Part shown: in pieces, positions 53,330-64,000 of the stretch
Layout of the letters: every line of letters begins with the position of its first letter
How positions within the stretch are numbered: the stretch's first letter is position 1
Assembly: GCA_004431415.1 (NCBI GenBank)
Contig: QPMI01000602.1
Coordinates: 205,804 to 269,803 of the forward strand
Direction of reading: 5' to 3'
Length of the DNA: 64,000 nt
Origin: Cyanophora paradoxa
Taxonomy: Eukaryota; Glaucocystophyceae; Cyanophorales; Cyanophoraceae
The notes under the pieces: generated by a model
What the model was told of the DNA's origin: nothing
The model's database searches: none
The model's input: only the letters and a program-made list of their open reading frames with translations
Position numbers and translations under genes: made by a program

Positions 53330-54130
53330 TCCGACTTCTGCCCGGCGTCCCCGCCAAGCACCTCCCGCTGTACACCGTCCTCGCCGGCTCTCTCCGCCTG
53401 CGGAGAAGGCTGCGAAGGCGGAAATCGAGAAGCTGCTACGCGACGGTCTCATCGAGCCTTCGCAAGCTGGTTTCGGCAGCCCCGTGGTGCTGGCACCGAA
53501 GAAGGATGGCACGATGCGATTCTGCGTCGACTACAGGAAGCTCAATTCCCTCACGGAACGTGATGTCTTCCCGTTGCCACGCATTGAGGACCAATTGGAG
53601 CGCCTACAGGGCGCGTCCACGTTCTCGACTGGCGACGCAACGTCGGGCTTCTGGCAGTTGGAACTCGACGAGGAGTCACGTGACCTGACGACATTCATCG
53701 TCCCCTGGGGAATGTACAGGTGGAAAGTGACCCCTTTCGGTATCACGAACGGCCCAGCGGCGTTCTGCGAGCCGTGACGTCAATTTTGGGCAACCTTTTG
53801 TCCACCTGCGTCGTGGCGTACGTCGATGACCTCACGGTCCACTCGCCGAACGTCAAACAACACCTTCTCGACTGGAGGCCTTCTTCGCTGCGATCGACCG
53901 CGGTAACCTCAAACTCAAGCCCAGCAAATGTCGTTTCATGGTGCGGGAAGTCGAGCTGCTCGGATTCCGCGTAGCAGCGACGGCATTCGCATGGACCCCA
54001 AGAAGGTCGAGATCATCTCCAAGATCACGGCGAACGAACTCCAGACTGTCGAGCAACTCCGCAGTTTCCTCGGCCTCACAGGCTTCTACCGGCGCTTCGT
54101 ACAGAGTTACGCGCGACGGGAACTTCCCTG
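53330..54130 (+). pseudogene. rt: Ty3/gypsy reverse transcriptase, frameshifted
   Basis: Clear RT blocks are spread over several frames: VVLAPKKDGTMRFCVDYRKL, LPRIEDQLERLQGASTFSTG, DATSGFWQLELDEE, YRWKVTPFGITNGPAAF, then in another frame AYVDDLTVHS (catalytic Y-V-D-D at about 53820) and finally FLGLTGFYRRFV (thumb/connection). Order and wording are Ty3/gypsy-like. At least three frame changes break it, so this copy would not make a full enzyme as read. The intact family enzyme copies element RNA into DNA. Confidence 0.88.
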
Positions 54131-54172
54131 CGAGACCTCCTCACGGACGCACTACGAGCCGACCGGCTCAAC

Positions 54173-54700
54173 TTGGTGTGGAATGACGAGGCTCTCGCTG
54201 CGTTGGACGACCTCAAGAAGGCGATGTGCGAGGACATTGTGCTGATGCTGCCCGACTTCACGAAGCCGTTCATCATTTACACGGACTGGAGCAAACGGGC
54301 CATGGAGCGGTGCTCATGCAGGAGGACAAGGACGGCCGCGAGCGCCCATCGCATTCATCAGTCGTACTCTGACAAACATGGAGCGCAAGTACCAATCACC
54401 AACGGAGGGCGAATGCATTGCGTACTCTGGGCGGTTAAGGTCTGGCACCACTACTTCGTCTGCGGCCACCCGTTCACGATCCGCACGGATCATTCGGCGT
54501 TGCAATGGTTGAAGACACAGGAGCTGGCGAACAACAAGACGCTTGGGCGCGCGGCCATCGCCCTCAACCACTACAACTACACTATCGAGTACCGCAACGG
54601 GCGGTCGAACGTCGTTGCGGACTGCTGCTCTCGCCTTGCGGAGACGCACGCAGTGTACAAGCCTGGCGGCGCTGACGGCACTGACATCACGACTTCGATA
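54173..54700 (+). CDS. rh: Retroelement RNase H domain
   Basis: PDFTKPFIIYTDWSKRAMER (D of the TD-x-S motif) and, further on, KVWHHYFVCGHPFTIRTDHS, ALQWLKTQELANNK, LNHYNYTIEYRNGRSNVVAD form the usual Ty3-type RNase H, which removes RNA from the hybrid. One or two frame changes fall near 54300 (after KRAME), where the second acidic residue region is lost. Confidence 0.85.
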
Positions 54701-56090
54701 CCGACGGCGCTCACGGGTTCGGTGTGCCCGATGCGGGAGACTACGACGATCCACGCGAACTCTACCGCGTCGCCATCCACCGCACCTCCTCGGCCCTGCA
54801 ACATACTCTGGACGGGCCGGCGTGGATCCCTACTGGGGATAGACGCCGCGCCACCACGCGACCCGAGCACCTGCCCGGCGCCACCGCGCCGAGACCGCGA
54901 CGACCCTCAGACTTCACGGCGACGTCCAAGGTCGTTGACGCCCGACACTCAGCGAGTGCGTGACATCGTCGAGAACGGCGGCCTGGAAGATGTGGAGTCC
55001 CAGATCACGCTGGAACGGCTCCACGAGAACGGCGCCTCTCTGCCCCGACGTCGTACCCATGGAAGTTGACACGCCTGCACCGGCCGCAGCGGCAGACGAG
55101 GCGGGCGCGACGGCCCTCCTGCACGGCGACGCCGCGGGGTGACGAACCTCGAGCATACACTCGACGGCGCGGCTGGCTACCGGCGAGGGTCGCCGCCGCC
55201 GACTTCAAGCTCGAGGACAGGAGAGCTCCGCTGACGGGCTTCAAGCTCGAGGACAGGAGAGCTCGGCCCGGAGGCCTCGTCTCAGTCACCGGAAGGTGGG
55301 GGAGGGGTACAGACGAGGAGAGCGAGCCGTCGCTACCCCGTCCATCTTTGCGAGGCTTCGATCGTCAAGCAGCTGACCGCACGCTACGCGACTCTGTGGA
55401 ACGGGCACGACGCGGGCCCTCACGGATGACGGCCAATCTTCGCAGTCCTCGGCGTCCGACGGAACGTCGAACTCAAGACGGAGCACGGCTTGAGTGTCCC
55501 GCGCCAATACCAGCGACGGCTTGAAAAGGACTACGCTGACCGCCTCGCCAGTGATCGCGACAGACGTTCGCGTGCGGCCCGAGATCTGCACGAAGCCTCG
55601 CGGGAAAGGACGGCGACGACGCTCGAACGGCGACGCCAACTGGCAGAGATGGGCCGTACCCGTCTGAGATCGACGCGCTCGTACCCCTGCCCTCTGTTCG
55701 GAACCGAACCCGGAGGAGCGGCGCAGACGGCGACAATCCCGCAAGGCGCTGAACGCCAAGGCATGCCCCGTACCGCGGGTGAAGCCTCCAAGGGCAAGAA
55801 TTCACGGCAGTCTCGATATGCCATTGCGCCCCGTCGCATCTCGACGTTGCTGACGAGGAAGAGTACATGCACTTCCTGCAGCAAGAACGTGACCTCGGTC
55901 GTCCGCGACCTGATCCCACTTCTAGCAGCGCTATCGCCCCGCTGGACGAAGGTGAAGGCGCCCAGAATGAGCCGACACACGTTCGCTTGCCGCGTGGCAC
56001 CGTTGTCATGGACACCTGGAGCGAGGGCCCCGCCCCTCGTTGACGTTCCTCCGCCACCGACGATCCGTGAACTTGTTCCGATGGGACCGC
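54701..56090 (+). other. Degraded RNase H-integrase spacer
   Basis: Arg/Pro/Thr-rich, frame-shifting sequence with no domain seen. A 33-bp local duplication (CAAGCTCGAGGACAGGAGAG core) occurs at about 55205-55265. Confidence 0.5.
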
Positions 56091-57358
56091 GGTCATCATG
56101 GCTCAGGCTCGTGACCCTCTTTGCCAGATGGTGTTCGCACTTCTTCGCGAGAAGGAGAACCTGGCGCGCTGTCACTCCCACTACACTGCTGGTGAACGTG
56201 ACCCGGAGGTGCTTGGGAGCTGCATTCTCTGCAAGTCTGCACGCGATCGCTTCGCTCGTGAAGCTACTCAGTACACGATCGATGAGCAAGATACCGTACT
56301 GCGGTTGCCCTTGCTCCCCACTATGCGGCCTCAGATCGTTGTACCCCAGAGTGGCGGAGAAGATTGTTCACGCTTACCATGATGACTGGGCTCACCGTGG
56401 TGCCCCATTGTTGCTCGGCGCATCGCCTCACGGTTTTGGTGGCCGGCATGACGACTGCTGTCCATCGCTACGTGAAGACGTGCGACACTGTCAGTTTGCC
56501 AAGGCTCACAAGAAGCCGAAGTCACAATTCACTGTGATCGAGTCTGAGCATCCTGGCGACTTGCGTCAAGCCGATCACTTCCCTATGGCGCCCTCTGAGA
56601 ACGGTCGACTTCACCGTTTCACACTTGTGCACATTGATGTCGACGCTTTTACCAAGTACCTGAGATTTGATGCTGACGGAGGCTGATGGTCGTGCTGTGA
56701 GTGGGCTGCACAAACTGTGTACGCGAATCACGGCCCTTGCAAGCGGTATCTCACGGATAACGCCAAGTCTTCAGCCTACTAGTCTCTGGGCAAATTCTGG
56801 ACTCGCCAGGTACTCGGTTGATTTACGCTCCCACGTCCACCAGTCCACGAACGGCGGTGCTGAGCGGCTTGTGGCATTTACAAGCGCTTGGTGTATGCTC
56901 TTTGCGATGAGAACGGGAGGACAATTCCCATTGGCCTTTCTATCATTATCGCGTGCTCTTCGCTCTCCGGACACGATCACGCTGCCACTGGTTTTCACCC
57001 GCCGCTCTGCACTTTGGACGAGAATTGATGTTGCCTGCGATCTTCGTCTCGACCTCACCCTGCGCGAACCTCACGAAGATCCCGTTTCTCTCTACATACG
57101 CTTTGTCGGTCGCTCGAGCCGCCCGCGACCAAATCTCTGCCGTCCGAGAACACCGCAAACTTTACAACAAGAAGTTGCTTCGCTATGGCACTGGCCGTGA
57201 GCCGCATCGTGTTTTCAAGCCTGGTGACAAAGTGTTGTGCTGGATTATCAGCGCGAAGACCAGTAACGTCAAGCGCACTGGCCTCGCAATGGTTGGACTG
57301 GCCCTTACACTGTCACTGAGGTTCACTCTCACGGTCTTTTTACACTGTCCGAGCGATG
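56091..57358 (+). pseudogene. int: Retroelement integrase with GPY/F module, frameshifted
   Basis: The zinc-binding part is seen as HAYHDDWAHRG (about 56365) and a C-x2-C followed by QFAKAHKKPKSQ (about 56475-56520) with one base missing between the cysteines. The core has GDLRQADHFPMAP (first catalytic D), FTLVHIDVDAFTKY, and HQSTNGGAERLVAF (catalytic E). The second catalytic D region near 56790 is degraded. The tail reads KLYNKKLLRYG, FKPGDKVL and GWTGPYTVTEV, the GPY/F module of Ty3/gypsy integrases, ending at TGA about 57355-57357. At least three frame changes. Confidence 0.85.
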
Positions 57359-59893
57359 ACACTTCACTGGTGTATCGCTCGCGCGAGTCTCATGCACGTT
57401 GATCTCATGATCGCTTTTCACGAGCGTCCTGCCAATGTTCTCGCTCCCGCAAAGCCGGTCGCCCTCGCAAGGCCCCGTGCCTGTGCCGCCCGATCATGAG
57501 GTCCCGTGCCTCCGCCACCTGCCGTTGATCCCGATCACTTTCGATGATGACACGACGGATAACGAGTCTTGAATCACGGCCCGTACACTGGGAGTCGGAT
57601 TCCTATTACACCCTGGGTGTATGACTATTACACCGAGTCCGCGCACCTATTACACCGAGGGGTTCGCCCGGGCTGCCGCCCGACTGCACCAGGACGCGCT
57701 GATAAGGGTTAGGATCTCTCAGTTGCATGTTCACGCATCGGCCGACGGTCGGCCTTGCGTCCGGTGACTCGCTGGAGTGGTGAAAGACCACAGCCAGCGG
57801 ACGGTCTTGAGCCACGTGGCGGAGCACCGCAGGAATCGTTTCGCCTGACTAAGTAGCTTGCTTCTAGTACTGTCGACAAGCTACAGACCTCCCGGATTGG
57901 CCGGGTCGGTCGGCTCGGGTGCACGGATTTGAAGTGCCGCGCTTCGGAATTGCTACGGCTGATGTGCAGAACGGTTCTAGCGAAGCTATGGGCCTGGGCA
58001 AGCTCAAGCGGCCGTGCGCCGTGGGTCGCTCGTGGTCGGTGTGAGAAGGGTCGGAGTAATAGGAGAAGGAGTACAAAGATGTTGCAAACTGAACTTTTTT
58101 TGCGGCTTCGAACCCTGGGATACGCCGGCGGGCCACTAGTACTGGGGATCGTCGGGGCTTCAACGCTGAATCCACTGCGTGGCTTCGACGGGATCTTCAG
58201 GTGCGCGGCGGCCGCGCTCGCGGATGCACACCTTTCAAACTCTTGTTGACAGCAGCAAGGCGAGGATATCATCATGTCATATTCCGCAAGCTTGAAGGCG
58301 ACGAGATCATCATGAAGAGTTGCGGCGCGCAGAAGGGGTGGCGCGCACCCGTTGCCGCGCGCGAGCGTCTCCCCCGGTTCGAGGTGCGTCCCCTCATCCA
58401 CCTGCCACGCCTTGAATGTCGGTTCTTCTGAAAGATCTGACGCCAAAGATCTCATGGTTCGGGGAGGGCAGGCGCTGATGGGCTGCTCGGCCTTCCTCGG
58501 CCTTCCTCGAGGACGGGTTGATCGAGATTTGAAGACGGGCCCTCGGAGTGCGTGTTGATGAAGCAAGCAGATCCTCACTACGTCACACTACGGTCTTCCA
58601 CTTCTTTCACTTCTTCTGGATACGGAGGCCCCTTTTCAGACCCCTTTCCAGAGGCGATTGTTAAATGTCAATGGTGCAAAGAGCTCAGCAAGCTTCAGCT
58701 CTACGTAAGCATCTCGAGCTCAGCTCAAGGTCAGCAATGGCTGAAGCTCATGATCATGTTGGAGAAAAATCGACATCAGTGGTGCGAAATTTCTGTAGTA
58801 TAAGCTCGACCTTGAATTTGAGTATACGTACAAGAGTTTAACGAAAGGGACTTCCAGGTACTGCAACCGCTGCCGTCGTTGGGAGTTCGAGTTGTACATA
58901 CTCAACAAAAAACACGAGCTCTACAGCTCCGTCCTCTTCAATTGCTTTGGTGATTCGTTCGTTGACGAAATTCCGTCGACGTACGCGTCGCGCGGGCGTC
59001 CCTTGCAGCGGTTCAGCAAAACGATGTGCACCGGCATTGCCTCTTCTTGGATTGATTTCTTCAATCGGTGCGTCCTTTTGAATATCCGCGGCGGCAGGCG
59101 AGGGCACCTTGTCCTTCTTGCCCGCTGCAGGTCGCCGAGGGCCCTACGTCCAAGTCACCGAGGGGGGTGAGGGCGCGAGGCTCGTTCGGGAGGCCTTAGA
59201 GGCGAACCTGGCCGGCCGGGTGCGTTCATCCGTATCTACTTATCAATATCAAGCTGAAAAGTCGATTAACTGCGCAGCCCCGTTCGTGCAGGACGGGAGC
59301 CTGGCGCTGTCGGCGCACTTCAGAAACGATCGTCGACGTCGGCGCAGTTATTCGAAGAGGTCATGGTCTGCAACTCGCCTTGACTTGCTGCCGTTTCCGG
59401 GAGCTCGCGTTCACTTCCTCGACGACACGATCATCGACGTGAAAATCGGCATGGTCGATTCCGGCATGCATGTGAGGACGAAGGACGGCGGAGGCCAACG
59501 GCTACTCGTGCCAAGCGGCCTCGAGGCTGGTGCAGGACTCCGAAAAGCTAAAGGAGGTCTTTATCGAGCTGCACGGCCCTCCACATGACATTGTGCGACC
59601 TCGAGCTCTTCGCCGTTTTACTCGATGTCGCGATCTAGATGTCGCGATCGTTCCGGAGAGCGATCTAGATGTCGCAATCGTTCCGGATCCGGCGTCAGCA
59701 TAATCAGGGCGACCAATTAGAGCGGCGGCGGCGACGGCGCGGCTGCAGGGCGACGGCGGCGGCGTAGTTTCCCTATGGTAGATAGAGGTAAATGTAGCTT
59801 GTGTTTCTGGTAGTTCGGGTGTAGAAATTGCAAAGTGCTGTTTTTCACCACCGGAGCCAATAGACCTCTGCCACGCTTGATATTTATATTTGT
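57359..59893. other. No confident gene; 3' flank of the retroelement and unassigned sequence
   Basis: TATTACACC occurs three times at about 57603-57660. Leftward (57709-58578) and rightward (59109-59588) open frames exist, but their composition is not convincing and I do not recognise products. Sequence from about 58550 to 58950 is less GC-rich. A short tandem duplication of GATCTAGATGTCGC with ATCGTTCCGGA lies at about 59635-59695. No second LTR could be seen. Confidence 0.45.
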
Positions 59894-60686
59894 CGAAAGC
59901 ACCCTAAAGCGGGGCAGAGGCTCGTCTGGCCTTCCATTCTCGAAGGCGAGGTCCGATGCCCCACTGGGCCAGGCCACCCAGTGACCGTCATTTCCGGGGA
60001 AGAGTGCCGGGCGAACATTTATCTTTCTTTTTCTGTTATTCAAGATGCTAATCATGTTCGAAAGCACCCTAGAGCGGAGCAGAGGCTCGTCTGGCCTCCC
60101 ATTCTCGAGGACGAGGTCCGATGCCCCACCCAGTGACCGAGCCATCATTTCCGGGGAGGAGTGCCGGGCGAACATTTATCTTTCTTTTTCTGTTAGTCAA
60201 GATGCTAATCATGTTCGAAAGCACCCTAGAGCGGAGCAGAGGCTCGTCTGGCCTTCCATTCTCGAGGACGAGGTCCGATGCCCCACCCAGTGACCGAGCC
60301 ATCATTTCCGGGGAGGAGTGCCGGGCGAACATTTATCTTTCTTTTTCTGTTAGTCCAGATGCTAATCATGTTCGAAAGCACCCTAGAGCGGAGCAGAGGC
60401 TCGTCTGGCCTTCCATTCTCGAGGACGAGGTCCGATGCCCCACCCAGTGACCGAGCCATCATTTCCGGGGAGGAGTGCCGGGCGAACATTTATCTTTCTT
60501 TTTCTGTTAGTCCAGATGCTAATCATGTTCGAAAGCACCCTAGAGCGGAGCAGAGGCTCGTCTGGCCTTCCATTCTCGAGGACGAGGTCCGATGCCCGAC
60601 CCAGTGACCGAGCCATCATTTCCGGGGAGGAGTGCCGGGCGAACATTTATCTTTCTTTTTCTGTTAGTCAAGATGCAAGTCATGTT
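59894..60686. repeat. 157-bp tandem repeat array, 5 copies
   Basis: Unit starts CGAAAGCACCCTAGAGCGGA at 60059, 60216, 60373 and 60530 (exact 157-bp steps, nearly identical). A more diverged first copy of 165 bp starts at 59894. The unit also contains CCCAGTGACCGAGCCATCAT, which links it to the array at 62.4-64 kb. Confidence 0.93.
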
Positions 60687-60864
60687 TGATGTTTATTTTG
60701 TTCGTAATCAACCTTGAATGACTACGTGATACAGCCTCCCGATGTTGCGTGATTGTTCAGCACCCTTCGTCATCACTGCGTTTTGTGAATCAAAAAGAAT
60801 GAAAATGAAATGATGAATGGTCTCGCCCTGAGATGTTGAAAATGTCCGCAAACGAGAGACCTTT

Positions 60865-61809
60865 TCAAATAAAAAGAAATGCATGAAAACCCACATTGAT
60901 GCCAAAACGTAAGCAAGACGGACCGGACGGCGCGGTACCAGGATCGTTTTCAACGAACACCTTTTTATACTCCTCCGCCATCGTGTCCATGAACTTGCGC
61001 TCATCATCATCACCTTCCAAATCTTCGCAATGTTTCCAGTCGGAGACAGCACGCTCCGGCCTGAAGTCGACCTCTCGTGCGACAGACTCCATGAAAAACA
61101 AGACCCAAGGACCACAGTGGCTAGCGGCATCGGATCCGTGCTTGTCTTGAAGGACATTGTTTCGAATCTCGATCTTGTCTGTTTCGTCGACGATTGTAAA
61201 ATCACGGAAAGCATCCACAAGCAACGTCTCCAATGCGTTTTCAATCGGGTCTTGCAGCGAGTCAAACCAGCGAATCCGCCTTGAACGGAAGTCGAAGACG
61301 AGAAGACACCAGTGTTGCCAGGCTGTGGATGCGTACAAGCCTTTCCAGACTACAATCGGCAAGAAACATAGCTTCCACTTTCCACCGATGTTGTCAATGA
61401 CACTGCGGCTGATTGCAGGGTCTCGATTTGCGAGCGCTTCCATTATCGAAAGCGCATCATCGATAGAGAGCGCCCATAGAAGAGCGACGTCCCCGTGCGC
61501 AATCAAATCCTTCAAAAGATGGGCTGCAGCGAAGTCCAAATGGCAGTCCTAACCAAGACGAAAGTTCAATGCAGCCAAAAAGAAGCATTGCCGCAAATAT
61601 TTTGCTGCCCGCACCGTATAACAAGAATTGGAACCTTCCGGGAGTCCGTCGTGCGGAAACTCATCCACAAAGCGTTTGGAGTATATGGTGCCAAATGGAG
61701 CCCGATCTCGCTGGCGGTTTGGAGTATATTGAACCAACTGGAGCCCGAAAGGACAACGATTGGCAGGTCCCCGCGCTCCAGTCTGCTCATCTAGGCAACG
61801 AATACACAA
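60865..61809 (-). pseudogene. Ulp1/C48-type cysteine protease gene, with an in-frame stop
   Basis: The 3' part (60865-61539) encodes the peptidase core: H76 in WQHWCLLVFD, D93 in WFDSL and C142 in SHCGPWVLFF (numbered from 61539). The H-to-D (17) and D-to-C (49) spacings equal those of yeast Ulp1, although D-C-G is replaced by H-C-G and the usual oxyanion Gln is not obvious. The same frame continues upstream to 61809 across a TAG at 61549-61551, and no ATG is seen at the 61539 edge. Just upstream (about 61870-61930, shifted frame) CSVCGV and KCERCDEGF look like the start of a PHD finger that continues as LCIRCLDE near 61800. Such combinations occur in DNA transposons of the KDZ/Zisupton type. 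A degraded transposon protein is the likeliest reading. Confidence 0.65.
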
Positions 61810-62397
61810 CCTGCGCGCGGATCGCAGTCACAAAGAGCTGCGTACGCGGTCAACCTGGCGGCGAACCCTTCGTCACATCTCTCGCATTTCAGCACCGCAG
61901 CGTTCGAATTCGTGACGCCGCAGACGGAGCAAGACACCTCTGGAGTTCGCTGCGCGTGCACGGGAGAAGCGCGTTAGGGAGAAGAGCACGGGAGAAGCGC
62001 GTTAGGGAGTTGTGCAGACCGCGCAATCTCGGAATGTGTGCTGTTGTGCATGCTGCATCTGTTGATAAGGACGACCCGTACGCGTTGAAGTCGACAGTGA
62101 TTAGGGGGGTACACACTGAAACCGATTTGAAAGCCGGCAGCGACGGTAGAAACCGTAGAAAGCCGGCAGCGCGTAGGATCGTGTAGAGTAACTAAGACTT
62201 ACTTCCAATGCAGCTCCGCGATCGGGCGAAGCGAAAGTGAGCGTGCTGCTGCCTCTAGATCTGTTCCTCTATCTCTTGTGCCAAAAACGCTGAACAACGC
62301 TCACGTGCACGCTCGGGGGGCGCGGAAACTCGGGGGGTGGGGGGGGGGCGGGGGGGGTCAGACTAGTCCCAGCCTCGCTTTAGAGTGCTTTTGACAT
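61810..62397. other. Decayed upstream part of the C48-protease gene and inverted repeat fragment
   Basis: PHD-like remnant on the minus strand, then a 22-bp tandem duplication (CGGGAGAAGCGCGTTAGGGA) at about 61958-62007, a G-rich tract at about 62317-62357, and at 62371-62397 an inverted copy of the repeat-unit start (CTCGCTTTAGAGTGCTTTTG). Confidence 0.5.
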
Positions 62398-64000
62398 TTA
62401 CAATATATATATATAGCTGTTCATCAAGGTAGAAAGCACCATTAACCGGGGCAGGGGCTCGGCTTGCCTCAATGCCCCACCCAGCGACCGAGCCATCATT
62501 TCTGAGAAGAGTGCGGGGCGAACGTTTTTCTTCCATTTTCGATTAGTCGTACATCAATGTAGAAAGCACCCTAAACCGGGGCAGGGGCTCGGCTGGCCTT
62601 CCATTTTCGCGGACGAAGTTGACACTTTCGAGTTGAAATTCGGAAGAAACTGATGGCTGGCTGGCAGAGCTTGACCTCCTTGCGCAAGTCCCCGTCAAGG
62701 GCGGCCCATCGCTCGGAGATGATAAGGGCAATAGCTTTGTGTGTCTGCCGAGTGAGCTTTCCCTCGCCGATGTAGAAGCCAACGCAGTCTTACAATATAT
62801 ATATAGCTGTTCATCAAGGTAGAAAGCACCATTAACCGGGGCAGGGGCTCGGCTTGCCTCAATGCCCCCCCCAGCGACCGAGCCATCATTTCTGAGAAGA
62901 GTGCGGGCGAACGTTTTTCTTCCATTTTCGATTAGTCGTACATCAATGTAGAAAGCACCCTAAACCGGGGCAGGGGCTCGGCTGGCCTTCCATTTTCGCG
63001 GACGAAGTTGACACTTTCGAGTTGAAATTCGGAAGAAACTGATGGCTGGCTGGCAGAGCTTGACCTCCTTGCGCAAGTCCCCGTCAAGGGCGGCCCATCG
63101 CTCGGAGATGATAAGGGCAATAGCTTTGTGTGTCTGCCGAGTGAGCTTTCCCTCGCCGATGTAGAAGCCAACGCAGTTTTACAATATATATATAGCTGTT
63201 CATCAAGGTAGAAAGCACCATTAACCGGGGCAGGGGCTCGGCTTGCCTCAATGCCCCCCCCAGCGACCGAGCCATCATTTCTGAGAAGAGTGCGGGGCGA
63301 ACGTTTTTCTTCCATTTTCGATTAGTCGTACATCAATGTAGAAAGCACCCTAAACCGGGGCAGGGGCTCGGCTGGCCTTCCATTTTCGCGGACGAAGTTG
63401 ACACTTTCGAGTTGAAATTCGGAAGAAACTGATGGCTGGCTGGCAGAGCTTGACCTCCTTGCGCAAGTCCCCGTCAAGGGCGGCCCATCGCTCGGAGATG
63501 ATAAGGGCAATAGCTTTGTGTGTCTGCCGAGTGAGCTTTCCCTCGCCGATGTAGAAGCCAACGCAGTCTTACAATATATATATAGCTGTTCATCAAGGTA
63601 GAAAGCACCATTAACCGGGGCAGGGGCTCGCTTGCCTCAATGCTCCACCCAGCGACCGAGCCATCATTTCCGAGAAGAGTGCGGGGCGCTCGTTTATCGT
63701 CCTTTTTCTAAAAGTCGTGATGGCTATCATATTCGCGGAGCAGAGGCTTGGTTGCCCTTCCATTTTCTAGGAAGACGGCCGATGCCCCCCCCAGCGACCG
63801 AGCCATCATTTCTGAGAAGAGTGCGGGGCGAACGTTTTTCTTCCATTTTCTATTAGTCGTACATCAATGTAGAAAGCACCCTAAACCGGGGCAGGGGCTC
63901 GGCTGGCCTTCCATTTTCGCGGACGAAGTTGACGCTTTCGAGTTGAAATTCGGAAGAAACTGATGGCTGGCTGGCAGAGCTTGACCTCCTTGCGCAAGTC
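62398..64000. repeat. Approximately 390-bp tandem repeat array, running off the window
   Basis: Copies begin at AGAAAGCACCATTAACCGGG at 62431, 62821, 63210 and 63600 (steps 390, 389, 390). Each unit starts with TACAATATATATATAGCTGT, contains two diverged copies of the AGAAAGCACC...GGGGCAGGGGCTCG module about 130 bp apart, then a unique stretch of about 240 bp. The last copy differs: a variant module with GGCTATCATATTCGCGGAGC is inserted at about 63690-63790. Minus-strand reading of the unique stretch gives a protein-like segment (KLTRQTHKAIALIISERWAA), so it may hold a captured coding fragment. Confidence 0.92.

Larger units (their letters stand above)
38298..57358 (+). mobile_element. Giant Ty3/gypsy-type retroelement, frameshifted
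   Basis: One rightward coding region of about 18 kb: Gag-like region with CCHC knuckles, long unrecognised region, aspartic protease, reverse transcriptase, RNase H, integrase with GPY/F module. The order PR-RT-RH-INT is that of Metaviridae. At least ten frame changes occur, most often in C-rich or low-complexity places and densest after 52.3 kb, so the copy is defective unless many are sequencing errors. Typical Ty3/gypsy elements are 5-10 kb. CpG is abundant, in contrast to the neighbouring viral element. No LTR pair or target-site duplication found by eye. Confidence 0.85.

Noticed and set aside
57709-58578. 289-codon minus-strand frame
   Set aside because: Composition is unconvincing and no domain is recognisable, although one RPRGRPRK word resembles an AT-hook.
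57359-59893. Continuation of the viral element beyond the retroelement
   Set aside because: No AT-rich CpG-poor sequence or viral frame resumes there.
61569-62186. 205-codon plus-strand frame
   Set aside because: Antisense to the protease/PHD remnant and crosses a tandem duplication.
62560-63360. Telomeric repeats (CCCTAAAC words)
   Set aside because: The word occurs once per satellite unit, not in tandem as in a telomere.
59894-64000. CRISPR array
   Set aside because: Repeats are contiguous tandem units of 157 and about 390 bp without variable spacers, in a eukaryotic context.

Overview
The window is nuclear DNA from a GC-rich, intron-containing single-celled eukaryote that carries several layers of mobile DNA. 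The host genes have short GT-AG introns (and at least one apparent GC-AG intron), Kozak-like starts and dispersed tRNA genes. A haptophyte or similar high-GC marine protist would fit, but the sequence does not fix the lineage.

Host block, 1-20.2 kb: an Sfi1-like centrin-binding repeat protein (3' part), tRNA-Thr(CGT), a glutathione S-transferase with a partial 3' duplicate, a protein with repeated NRRGS sites, a second tRNA-Thr(CGT), THO complex subunit 3 (WD40), PCNA, CRIPT, an armadillo-repeat TKL kinase and a bestrophin-type anion channel.

Virus-derived block, about 20.86-38.28 kb: the DNA becomes strongly AT-rich and CpG-poor, and genes are compact and intronless. This is an integrated Polinton/Maverick-like virus. 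It has a retroviral-type integrase, a protein-primed DNA polymerase B, a PrimPol-SF3 helicase, a packaging ATPase, a double-jelly-roll major capsid protein, two divergently transcribed homologous minor capsid/penton-like proteins, a patatin-discoidin lipase cut at its N terminus, and several small proteins. Three rightward genes share one long promoter motif. The right end is lost at the junction with the next element. The helicase has a frameshift, and no capsid protease is visible inside the element.

Retroelement block, about 38.3-57.36 kb: a Ty3/gypsy-type retroelement of exceptional size. Its Gag-like part has two CCHC zinc knuckles and is followed by roughly 11 kb of unrecognised coding sequence. 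After that come aspartic protease, reverse transcriptase, RNase H and integrase with a GPY/F end module. It is broken by many frameshifts and no LTR pair could be seen.

Repeat block, 57.4-64 kb: a 157-bp tandem array, a decayed gene with a Ulp1/C48-type cysteine protease domain and a PHD-finger-like remnant, and a roughly 390-bp tandem array that shares sequence with the 157-bp unit and runs off the window. An inverted copy of the repeat start lies at 62.37-62.40 kb, so the protease region may be a decayed transposon bounded by inverted copies.
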